Positions 9,269-17,441 of a stretch of DNA of 64,000 bases are shown here, one piece after another; positions within the stretch are counted from its first letter, which is position 1; each line of letters opens with the position of its first letter. The stretch comes from CAXMST01 sp963700785 (GTDB lineage: Bacteria > Actinomycetota > Thermoleophilia > Solirubrobacterales > 70-9). The translations under genes and the position numbers were made by a program. Under the pieces are notes generated by a model, which did no database searches, was not told the origin of the DNA, and was given only the letters and a program-made list of their open reading frames with translations. The stretch covers positions 48,121-112,120 of the forward strand of contig CAVOYZ010000009.1 of assembly GCA_963700785.1 (NCBI GenBank). Direction: 5' to 3'.

Positions 9269-10467
9269 TGAATCCCACCGCCGCCCCCACCGCCCCGCCG
9301 ACCGGCGAGCTCAGTCCGGAGCTCGCCGAGCTTCAGGGCCGCGCCCGGAGCTTCGTCGAGCGGATCCTGATCCCGCTCGAGGAGGAGGCCGAGGCAAATC
9401 ACGGCCGCCTGCCGCAGGAGACGATCGAGATGATCAAGCGCGAGGCGATCGCCGCCAATCTCAACGGCGGCCTGCACCCGGTCGAGCACGGTGGCCAGGG
9501 CTGGAGCCGGCTTGGATGGGCGCTCGTCGAGGAGCAGTTCGGGCGCTCGACCAACGGCGTCTACTGGCACATTCCGAACGCCTACAACGTCTGGGAGTAC
9601 GGCAGCCCCGAGCAGATCGAGCGCTACCTGAAACCGGCGGTCCGGGGTCAGATGAAGGACGCCTACGCGGTCACCGAGGCGGGCGCCGGGTCCGACCCCT
9701 CGAGGATCGAGTCGACCGCGGTGCCGAGCGACGGCGGCTACCTGATCAACGGGGAGAAGTGGTTCGTGACCACCGGCGATGTCGCCTCCGTCTACATCGT
9801 CGTCGTCAACCTGCTCGACGGCGGCGAGAAGCTGCCGACGCTGTTCGCCGTCGATCGCGATGCGCCCGGGATCGAGTTCGTCGACGAGCCGCAGTTCACC
9901 CACAACTACCCCGAGGGTCACCCGACGATCCGGTTCACCGACGTCGAGGTCTCCTCCGATGCCGTGATCGGCGGCATCGGCAACGGCGACGAGGTGCAGC
10001 GCGCCTGGTTCACCGAGGAGCGGCTGGCGATCGCCGCCCGGGGCGTCGGCGCGATGTGGCGCCTGCTGGACGAGACCGTCGGCTGGGCGACTGGTCGGGT
10101 CCAGGGCGAGAGCCGGATCTACGACTACCAGGGCGTCTCGTTCCCGCTCGCCGACTCGGCTGCCGACGCAACCGTCGGACGGCTGCTGGCGATGCAGGTC
10201 GCGACGATGGTCGACGAGGGGGCCGACCCGAAGCTGATCCACGCGAAGGCATCGATGGCGAAGCTGTTCGTCTCCGAGGCGGCCTGGCGCTGCGCCGACC
10301 GCTGCGTGCAGGCCTTCGGCGGGCGCGGCTACATGCGCAACAACGTCGCCGAGCGCTATCTCCGTGAGTTGCGCGTCGACCGGATCTGGGAGGGAACCAG
10401 CGAGATCCAGCGCCTGATCGTTGCCCGCGCGATGGAGCGCCGCGGCATCGAGGCGGTCATCCACTAG
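9268..10467 (+). CDS. Acyl-CoA dehydrogenase family protein
   Basis: A 399-residue flavoprotein that would oxidise an acyl-CoA to the 2,3-enoyl-CoA and pass electrons to ETF. The family signatures are present: AYAVTEAGAGSDPS with GEKWFVTTGD (FAD/substrate region, ~135-175), QAFGGRGYMRNNVAERYLRE and RIWEGTSEIQRLIVAR near the C-terminus. The ATG at 9268 follows a GAGGAGAGG ribosome-binding site and overlaps the stop of the preceding small gene. It is followed after 22 bp by an acyl-CoA synthetase, so the operon likely activates and oxidises the carbon skeleton left after the oxygenase or aminotransferase step. Substrate chain length is not evident. Confidence 0.88.
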   Translation: MNPTAAPTAPPTGELSPELAELQGRARSFVERILIPLEEEAEANHGRLPQETIEMIKREAIAANLNGGLHPVEHGGQGWSRLGWALVEEQFGRSTNGVYWHIPNAYNVWEYGSPEQIERYLKPAVRGQMKDAYAVTEAGAGSDPSRIESTAVPSDGGYLINGEKWFVTTGDVASVYIVVVNLLDGGEKLPTLFAVDRDAPGIEFVDEPQFTHNYPEGHPTIRFTDVEVSSDAVIGGIGNGDEVQRAWFTEERLAIAARGVGAMWRLLDETVGWATGRVQGESRIYDYQGVSFPLADSAADATVGRLLAMQVATMVDEGADPKLIHAKASMAKLFVSEAAWRCADRCVQAFGGRGYMRNNVAERYLRELRVDRIWEGTSEIQRLIVARAMERRGIEAVIH

Positions 10468-10489
10468 GCGGTAACCGCGCAGTCGGCCG

Positions 10490-12591
10490 ATGGCTACCGT
10501 CGCGACAGGTCAGCGGCCGCCGACAGCCGATCTCGGTCGGCTGCTGGCTCCCCGCTCGATCGCCGTGGTCGGCGCCTCCGAGCGCGAGAGCAGCTACGGC
10601 GAGCTGATCTGCGGGAACCTGCGCCGGGCCGACTTCCCCGGCGAGGTCTGGGGCGTGAACCCCGGACGCGAACAGGTCTACGGGTTCCCCTGTGTCCCGG
10701 CGCTGGACGACCTGCCAGGCTCAGTGGACGCCGTTGTGATCGCGATCCCGGCGGCGAATGTCGCGGCGACCGTCGATAGTGCCGGCGCCCTCGGCTGCGG
10801 CGGTGCGATCGTGATCTCGGCCGGGTTCGGCGAGGTCGCCTCCGGCCGCGGCTTCGACGCCGATCTGCGGGCCGCTGCCGCCCGCCACGGGCTTCCGCTC
10901 TGCGGACCCAACGGCAACGGCATCGCCGCGCTGCACGCCAGGGCACCGATGTGGGGGGACGCGATCGGCGGCTGGCGCGCCGGGAACGTCGCGCTGATCA
11001 CCCAGAGCGGCAATGTCGGGGTCAACGCGCTGGGGGCTGCCCGCGGGATCGACTTCCACACCGTGATATCGACCGGCAACCAGGCTGTGCTCGACGCCAG
11101 CGACTGGCTCGACGCGCTGGCCGTCAGCGAGGGCGTGCGGTCGGTCGGGCTGTTTCTCGAAGCCGCGGGCGAGGGCAGCAAGCTCGCTGCGGCCCTCGCC
11201 CGTTGTGCCGAGCGCGGCGTCGGAGTCGCGATCCAGAAGGTCGGAGCGTCGGCCGCCGGCGCCCGCGCCGCCGCCGCTCACACCGGCTCGCTCGCCGGCG
11301 ACATCCGCGTCTTCCGGGCGCTGGTCGAGGAGGCCGGTGCCGCCTGGGCGGAGGAGCCGCACGAGCTGCTTGAGCTGGCGCGCGCCTTCGCCGCCCCGAG
11401 GGCACGGCCGACCCGAGCGGGGGGCCTTGCGGTTCTGACCTGCTCCGGTGGGGACTCGGGCAGCGCCGCGGACATCGCCGCATCCGTAGGGGTCGAGATG
11501 CCGCCGCTCGCGGACCAGACCCGTCGCCGGCTCGAGCCGCTGCTGCCCTCGGCGGCGACGATCGACAACCCGCTCGACTACACGGCGATGATCTGGGGCC
11601 AGACCGAGACGCTGAGCGAGATCACGGCGATCGTCTCCGAGGATCCCGCGATCTCCCAGGTGCTGCTCCTGTTCGACTATCCGAATCGGGCCCTGGACGC
11701 CTCCTGGGACGCGGTGCTGGCCGGAATCGTCGGCGGCGCCGCGCGAGCCTCATGCGCGGTGCTGGCGGCGGCCACCCTGCCCGACCTGATCGACGAGCGC
11801 GCGGTCCGCGAGCTCGCCGGCCACGGCGTCCCCTACGTCGCCGGGCTCGGGGAGGCGATCCGGGCCGCCAAGGGGCTGTCGCGACCGCCGGGCGACGCTG
11901 CCCGCCTGCGCGAGATCGGCGCCGCGGCCGCCTCGCCGCGGCGGGCCGGCGCGCAGGGTCAGGGTTGGCTCGACGAGGCAGAGGCGAAGGCGATGCTGGC
12001 CGAGCGGGGCATCCGGTGCCCGAGGGCAGGACCGCGGCGGACGCGGATCAGGCCGCCGAGGCGGCCGAGGCGCTGGGGTGCCCGGTTGCACTGAAGCTCG
12101 TCGCTCGCGGTCTTCTGCACAAGAGCGAGGCCGGCGCGGTGCGGCTCGGGCTGGACAGCGGGGCGGAGGTACGGGCGGCGGCGACGGAGCTGCTCGCGCT
12201 CGAGCAGGCCGGAGGCGCCGGCCTGCTGGTCGAGCGGATGGCCGCCGGTGAGGTCGAGCTCGTCGTTGCCGCACATCGTGAGGGGGTCGTTCCCGCGCTG
12301 GTGGTCGGGCTCGGCGGACTCTGGACCGAGGCGCTCGACGACGTCGTGATCCTCCCCCTGCCGGTCAGCCCCGATCGGGTCGAGGAGGCGCTGCGCTCGC
12401 TCCGCTCCGCGCCGCTGCTGACCGGCGGCCGCGGCCGGGCCCCGCTCGACCTCCCCGCGGCCGCCGACCTGGCCGCGCGGGTCGGCGCGCTGCTGATCGA
12501 CGCCGGCCTGCAGCTGGTCGAGCTCAACCCGGTGCTGATCGGCCATAGCGGCGAGGGTGCGACCGCGGTCGACGCGGTAATCAGCCGCTGA
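10490..12591 (+). CDS. NDP-forming acyl-CoA synthetase (acetate-CoA ligase family), interrupted by a frameshift
   Basis: Two overlapping frames together encode an ~700-residue two-part ligase. The first frame has the CoA-binding Rossmann domain (LLAPRSIAVVGASERE, VDAVVIAIPA) and the succinyl-CoA-ligase-like domain with the phosphohistidine-type loops (LITQSGNVG). The second has the ATP-grasp module (GCPVALKLVARGLLHKSEAG, LLVERMAAGEVELVV, LQLVELNPVL). They join at 12011-12018: adding one C to 'atccggtg' restores the conserved GIPVPEGR stretch, and 2102+1 nt is an exact multiple of three. This is either a sequencing error or a recent inactivation. The reaction is acyl-CoA + ADP/GDP + Pi to acid + ATP/GTP + CoA, or the reverse. 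Confidence 0.85.
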
Positions 12592-12604
12592 GCCCCCCTC
12601 GACC

Positions 12605-12644
12605 GTCCGTCCTTTTTGTGGCGCCCGGCCCGAAAAGGACGGAC
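12605..12644. repeat. Palindromic intergenic repeat, copy 1
   Basis: Perfect 12-bp arms GTCCGTCCTTTT (12605-12616) and AAAAGGACGGAC (12633-12644) around a 16-nt loop, between two convergent genes. Related copies lie at 40882-40921 and 40950-40995. It has no T-run after the stem, so it is not a textbook terminator, though a role in ending both transcripts is possible. Confidence 0.8.
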
Positions 12645-12675
12645 ACGCACGGTTTGGGGGGTGTTGGGCCGCGGC

Positions 12676-14064
12676 TCAGGCCGTGACGGCGGCCGGCGGC
12701 CGCTCATCGATTCGCTCCGCCGCATGCTCGAGGCCGTCGCGAAGGATCTCGGTGATCTCGTCGAACATCTCGGTCCCGCCGATCAGCGGCGGGGCGATCT
12801 GGACGATCGGATCGGCCCGGTCGTCGAGCCGGCAGATCAGCCCGTTCTCGTAGAGCCGCTTGGTCAGCACGTCCTTCAGCAGCCACTCGGCGACCGGCCC
12901 CTCAAGCGTCTCCTTGGTTTCCTGATCGCGGACCAGCTCGAGCGCGAAGAAGTGCCCGCAGCCGCGGACATCGCCGACGATCGGGATCTCGAGCAACTCC
13001 TCGAGCCGGGCCCGGGCGTAGTCCTCGTTGGTCCGGACCCGCTGGGGAATCTGCTCGCGCTCGAGGATGTCGATCGCCGCCAGCGCGACCGCGGAGCCGA
13101 CCGGATGGCCGCCGAAGGTGTAGCCGTGCATGTAGCTCTCGGCGCCGGAGAGAAACGGCTCGGCGACCCTGTCGGAGATGATCATTCCGCCGAAGGCGAA
13201 GTACCCCGCTGTGACCCCCTTGGCGAAGGTGATCAGGTCGGGCGTGTAGTCGAAGCGCTGGCCTCCGAACCAGGTCCCGATCCGGCCCCAGGCGCAGATC
13301 ACCTCATCGGAGACGAGCAGAATCCCGTGCCGGTCGCAGATCTCCCGCAGCCCCTGCCAGTAGCCGCGCGGTGGCACGAAGCAGCCGCCCGCGTTCTGGA
13401 CCGGCTCGGCGATGATCATCGCTACCGTCTCGGCGACCTCGAACTCGATCGCCTCCTCGATCTCGTCGAGTAGTGACCGGCAGAGCCTGTCCTCATCGCC
13501 GCCCTCAGGGTGGCGGTAGGCACCGGTGTTCGAGACGTGCTGTGTGTGAATCGGCAGCGGTTCGAATGGGGTCCGGCAGACGGGCATCCCGGTCAGCGAC
13601 AGGGCTCCCAGGGTCACTCCGTGGTAGGCGTCCTTGCGGGCGATCACCTTGCGTCGCTGCGGCTGGCCGTTGGCGGCGTGCCACTGGACAGCGATCTTGT
13701 AAGCGGACTCGACCGCCTCTGAGCCGCCTGAGGTGAAGAAGACGCGCTCGAGGCCGGCCGGCGCCAGCGCGGCGATCTTCGATGCGGCCTCGATCGAGCT
13801 CGGGTGGGCGACGGTCCAGTTCGAGCTGAACGGCAGCTTCACCATCTGCTCGAGGGCTGCCGCTCCGATCTCTTCGCCGTGGGAGTGGCCGAGGTTGGCG
13901 CAATAGAGACCCGAGAGCCCGTCGATGTAACGGTTGCCCTCGGTGTCGAAGACGTAGTAGCCCTCGCCGTGGTCGATTACCGTGATCTCGTCGGCGCCGA
14001 CCGACATGTCGGAGAAGTGCAGCATCAGGTGCCGCTTGGCCATCTCCTGCAGGGATCTCTCCAT
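12676..14064 (-). CDS. Class III PLP-dependent aminotransferase (omega-amino acid/beta-alanine:pyruvate type)
   Basis: A 462-residue aminotransferase moving an omega- or beta-amino group to a keto acid. Fold-type I features are visible: FFTSGGSEAVESAYKIA (PLP phosphate loop, ~115), YHGVTLGALSLTG, IAEPVQNAGG, LLVSDEVICAWGR (the PLP-ring Asp) and the Schiff-base Lys in LITFAKGVTAGY (~285). The ATG at 14064 is preceded by an AAGGGAG ribosome-binding site. An extended N-terminus starting at 14127 is possible but would run through the candidate operator. Its promoter region carries copy B of the 16-bp motif, linking it to the Rieske oxygenase. Likely substrates are amines or amino acids from the imported compound. 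Confidence 0.88.
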   Translation of the reverse strand: MERSLQEMAKRHLMLHFSDMSVGADEITVIDHGEGYYVFDTEGNRYIDGLSGLYCANLGHSHGEEIGAAALEQMVKLPFSSNWTVAHPSSIEAASKIAALAPAGLERVFFTSGGSEAVESAYKIAVQWHAANGQPQRRKVIARKDAYHGVTLGALSLTGMPVCRTPFEPLPIHTQHVSNTGAYRHPEGGDEDRLCRSLLDEIEEAIEFEVAETVAMIIAEPVQNAGGCFVPPRGYWQGLREICDRHGILLVSDEVICAWGRIGTWFGGQRFDYTPDLITFAKGVTAGYFAFGGMIISDRVAEPFLSGAESYMHGYTFGGHPVGSAVALAAIDILEREQIPQRVRTNEDYARARLEELLEIPIVGDVRGCGHFFALELVRDQETKETLEGPVAEWLLKDVLTKRLYENGLICRLDDRADPIVQIAPPLIGGTEMFDEITEILRDGLEHAAERIDERPPAAVTA

Positions 14065-14114
14065 CGGTATCCGCTCCCTTCGCTGTCGGCCGCCCGATTC
14101 CGCCCCGGGGCTGG

Positions 14115-15869
14115 GTGGTCGGTGCAATCCTAGCTTATTTACCTTGTAGTCAACTGCACGAACTCTCTGGTAGTCTGCCCGCTATCGAGGCGGCGGAGAG
14201 GACAGCTCGCAGCAACGGCGCCGCGCCGGCCCGCGTTCCCGCGCCCGGCGGCCGCTCGTTCGACGCGATCGTCGTCGGCGGCGGCCACAACGGCCTCACC
14301 ACCGCCGCCTATCTCGCCCACGCCGGCCTCAGGGTCTGCGTGCTCGAGCGCCGGCCGGTGCTCGGCGGCGCCTGCGTGACCGAGGAGCTCTGGCCCGGAG
14401 CTCGGGTCTCACGCGCCTCCTACGTCGTCTCGATGCTGCAGCCGAAGGTGGTCGACGATCTCCGCCTCAAGGACTTCGGCTACCGCGCCGTCCCCCTCGA
14501 CCCGGCCTACGCCGCGCTGACCGAGCGCGGCCCGATCTTCTTCTTCAACGAGACCGCGAGGACTCAGCGGTCGATCGCGCGCTTCTCGAAGGCGGACGCG
14601 GAGGCGTACGGCCCGTTCGAGGAGCGGCTGATCGCCGCTGCCGACTTCCTCGCCCCGATGCTTACCCGCGAGCCGCCGGCGCTCGGCTCGAAGAGCCCGG
14701 GCGATCTCTTCGCCCTGCTGCGCGAGGCCGGTCGCGCCGCCGGGCTCTCCCGCCGCGACGTGCACGAGCTGGTCCGGATCTTCACGATGTCGGTCGGCGA
14801 TCTGCTCGATGACAGCTTCGAGCTCGACGGCCTCAAGGGATCGGTTGCCTCGACCGGGGTGGTCGGCGTCTGGGCAGGGCCCCGGACCCCCGGCACCGCC
14901 TACAACCTGCTGCACCACGCCCTCGGCGAGCTCGACGGTGTTCGCGGCTCGTGGGGGCAGGTGATCGGCGGCATGGGCGCGATCAGCAACGCGATCGCCC
15001 GCTCGGCCGAGTCGGCCGGCGCCGTGGTCCGCACCGACGCCGAGGTTGCCTCGATCGACGTCTCGTCGGGCCGGGTCCTCGGCGTGACCCTGGCCGACGG
15101 CGAGGAGCTGCGGGCGCCGATCGTCGCCTCCGGCGCCCACCCGAAGACCACCGTCCTCGAGCTGACCGGCGCCGAGCACTTCCCGGCCGAGGTCGCCGAC
15201 GACATGCGCCGCTACCGGACGCGAGGCGGCTCGGTCAAGGTCAACATCCTGCTCAGCGAGCCGCCACGCTACGAGAACGTCAGCGAGGAGGAGCAGCAGC
15301 TGCTGATGCACACCGGGGTCAACCTCTGTCCCTCGGTCGACTATCTCGAAGCGGCCTGGCAGGACGCGCTCGCCGGCCGCCCCGCCGCCGATCCGTACGT
15401 CGAGGCGGAGCTCCCCTCGGCCGTCGATCCCTCGCTCACCGATGACGATCGCTGGGTGATGACGATGTTCACCCAGTACGGTCCGCACGCCGCCACCGAC
15501 TGGCCCGCCGGCGCCCGCGAGGACTACGCGGCGTCCTGCGTCAACCACCTCGCCCGCTACGCGCCGAACGTCCCCGACGCGATCGAGGAGCTCGAGGTCC
15601 TCGCCCCGCCTGACCTGGACGAGATCTTCGGCCTCCAGGACGGCTCGATCTTCCAGGGCGAGCAGGGCCTCGACCAGATGGCCTTCATGCGCCCCTGCCC
15701 GGAGCTGGCCCACTACGGCACCCCGGTCGGGGGCCTGTACCTCTGCGGGGCCGGGACCCATCCGGGCGGCGGCGTGATGGCAGCGGCCGGCCACAACGCC
15801 GCCCAGCGGATCCTCAAGGACCGCGGCGGGATCCGCGGTCGGCTGCGCCGCCGGCGCGCCACACGCTGA
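14115..15869 (+). CDS. FAD-dependent oxidoreductase, phytoene-desaturase/PYROXD2-like
   Basis: A flavoprotein of about 564-584 residues. The dinucleotide-binding fold DAIVVGGGHNGLTTAAYLA lies near the N-terminus, followed by VCVLERRPVLGGACVTEE, and the closing FAD motif is GGLYLCGAGTHPGGGVMAAAG near the C-terminus. This pattern matches the carotenoid-desaturase-like amine oxidase superfamily, whose PYROXD2 branch has poorly known substrates. The first standard in-frame start is the GTG at 14115, but it lies upstream of the 16-bp motif. A CTG at 14175 would give a protein starting just after the motif. It is divergent from the aminotransferase and probably coregulated with it. Confidence 0.8.
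   Translation: MVGAILAYLPCSQLHELSGSLPAIEAAERTARSNGAAPARVPAPGGRSFDAIVVGGGHNGLTTAAYLAHAGLRVCVLERRPVLGGACVTEELWPGARVSRASYVVSMLQPKVVDDLRLKDFGYRAVPLDPAYAALTERGPIFFFNETARTQRSIARFSKADAEAYGPFEERLIAAADFLAPMLTREPPALGSKSPGDLFALLREAGRAAGLSRRDVHELVRIFTMSVGDLLDDSFELDGLKGSVASTGVVGVWAGPRTPGTAYNLLHHALGELDGVRGSWGQVIGGMGAISNAIARSAESAGAVVRTDAEVASIDVSSGRVLGVTLADGEELRAPIVASGAHPKTTVLELTGAEHFPAEVADDMRRYRTRGGSVKVNILLSEPPRYENVSEEEQQLLMHTGVNLCPSVDYLEAAWQDALAGRPAADPYVEAELPSAVDPSLTDDDRWVMTMFTQYGPHAATDWPAGAREDYAASCVNHLARYAPNVPDAIEELEVLAPPDLDEIFGLQDGSIFQGEQGLDQMAFMRPCPELAHYGTPVGGLYLCGAGTHPGGGVMAAAGHNAAQRILKDRGGIRGRLRRRRATR
14138..14153. promoter_or_regulatory. 16-bp promoter/operator motif, copy B
   Basis: The plus strand reads TTTACCTTGTAGTCAA, 14 of 16 bases identical to copy A (8881-8896). 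On the minus strand it gives a TTGACT -35-like hexamer 74 bp before the aminotransferase ATG, with an AT-rich stretch downstream (TAAATAAGCTAGGAT). The conserved half is TTGTAGTCAA. Confidence 0.55.
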
Positions 15870-15878
15870 GGCCGGCGC

Positions 15879-17441
15879 TCAGCCGAAGACGCTCTCGGTG
15901 ACCGCCTCGCCGGCGTTGTTCGCGAACTCGACCAGCGGGTCCGGATAGATCCCGAAGAAGATCGTTGCGGCGGCGGTGATGAAGACCACCCCCAGCACCA
16001 GGGCGCAACGGCCGCCGCTCGGACCGCCACGAAGCGCCCGGCCCGGCTCGATCTCGACCCGAGGACCGGACTCGGCCGCCGCCGCCTCCGGCGCTGCGCC
16101 GGCCATCGCCGGCATCCGCCTCGGCGCCGGCCGCATCCAGATCGCGGCGATCACCTGCAGGTAGTAAGCGAGCGAGATCATCGTTCCGATCGCGATCATC
16201 ACCGCCAGCCAGGTGTAGTCGCCCTCGGCCGCCGCCTCGACCAGCCAGAGCTTGCCGATGAAGCCCGACGTGCCGGGCAGGCCCGCCAGCGCGAGCATCG
16301 CGATCGTCAGGGGCCAGGCGAGCGAGGGCCGGTCCCGCCCGATGCCCTGCACGGCGGTGATGTCGTCGCCGAAAGGCGTCTCTCGCTCGCGGATCGCGAT
16401 CACGCTGAAGGCGGCGAGGTTCATCAGCGCGTAGGCCGCCAGGTAGAAGATCAGCGCGTCGACGCCGGTCTCGACCGCGACCAGCAGGCCGACGAGCATG
16501 TAGCCGGCCTGGGCGATGCCGGAGTAGCCGAGCATCCGCTTCAGCGACGTCTGATTCAGCGCACCGACGTTGCCGACGATGATCGAGAGCGCCGCCAGCG
16601 CCGCCAGCGCCGGCTGCCACTCGGTCCCCGAGGGCTGCAGCGCGACGATGAAGAAGCGGGTGAAGACGGCGAACGCCGCGGCCTTGGTCGCGACCGCCAT
16701 GAACGCCGTGACCGGGGTCGGCGCGCCCTGATAGACGTCGGGCGTCCACTGGTGGAAGGGGGCGATCGAGACCTTGAACGCGAGGCCGACCGCGCAGAGC
16801 GCGATCCCGACCAGGATCAGCGGGTCGGAGGCGAGGCCGCCGTCCCGGATCCCCGTGGCGATCTCGCCGAAGGCCATCGAGCCGGACCCGCCGTAGATGA
16901 ACGCGAGGCCGTAGAGCAGGGTCGCTGAGCCGAGCGAGCCGACGATCAGGTACTTGAGGCCCGACTCGAGCGAGCCGACGCGGCTGCGGTGGCTGCCGCA
17001 GAGCACGTAGAGCGGGATCGAGAGCAGCTCGAGGGCAACGAAGAAGCTGATCAGGTTCTGCGCCTGAGCGAGCAGCACCATGCCGAGCACCGAGCCGAGC
17101 AGCAGCGCGTGCGTCTCGCCGAAGCCGGCCTCCTCGGCGCCGTCGTCGCGGAGCATCAGCGGCACCACCAGGGCCGCCGCCGCGATGCAGATCAGCCCCG
17201 CGGTGATCGCCAGGCCGTCGATCCGCAGGGCGCCGGCGACCAGGTCCTTTCCCGGCTCGCTCAGCTGCCAGATCATCAGCCCCGCCGCCGTGCCGAGCGC
17301 GGTCAGCGTCAGCCCCGTCGAGAGCCAGCGGTTGCCGCGGTCTCCGACCAGGCCGGCGAGCAGGACGACGCAGATTCCGGCGGTCAGCGCGATCACCGGG
17401 GAGAGCCCGGCGTAGTCGATGGTCGGGGCCTCGAAGGTCAA
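15879..17441 (-). CDS. nuoN: NADH-quinone oxidoreductase subunit N
   Basis: A 520-residue membrane subunit of complex I, homologous to Mrp-type antiporters and part of the proton-pumping arm. About 14 hydrophobic helices are visible, with the key charged residues in trans-membrane contexts (SGLKYLIVGSLGSATLL; KVSIAPFHQWTPDVYQGAP; NQTSLKRMLGYSGIAQAGYM). It starts with TTG, overlapping the nuoM stop as TTGA. A charged, Pro/Ala-rich loop (about residues 440-475) precedes the last helix. It is the terminal gene of the nuoJKLMN segment. Confidence 0.95.
   Translation of the reverse strand: MTFEAPTIDYAGLSPVIALTAGICVVLLAGLVGDRGNRWLSTGLTLTALGTAAGLMIWQLSEPGKDLVAGALRIDGLAITAGLICIAAAALVVPLMLRDDGAEEAGFGETHALLLGSVLGMVLLAQAQNLISFFVALELLSIPLYVLCGSHRSRVGSLESGLKYLIVGSLGSATLLYGLAFIYGGSGSMAFGEIATGIRDGGLASDPLILVGIALCAVGLAFKVSIAPFHQWTPDVYQGAPTPVTAFMAVATKAAAFAVFTRFFIVALQPSGTEWQPALAALAALSIIVGNVGALNQTSLKRMLGYSGIAQAGYMLVGLLVAVETGVDALIFYLAAYALMNLAAFSVIAIRERETPFGDDITAVQGIGRDRPSLAWPLTIAMLALAGLPGTSGFIGKLWLVEAAAEGDYTWLAVMIAIGTMISLAYYLQVIAAIWMRPAPRRMPAMAGAAPEAAAAESGPRVEIEPGRALRGGPSGGRCALVLGVVFITAAATIFFGIYPDPLVEFANNAGEAVTESVFG

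Noticed and set aside
12605..12644. Repeat copy 1 as an intrinsic terminator
   Set aside because: The stem is not followed by a T-run on either strand; the T's lie on the loop side. It is kept as a repeat only.
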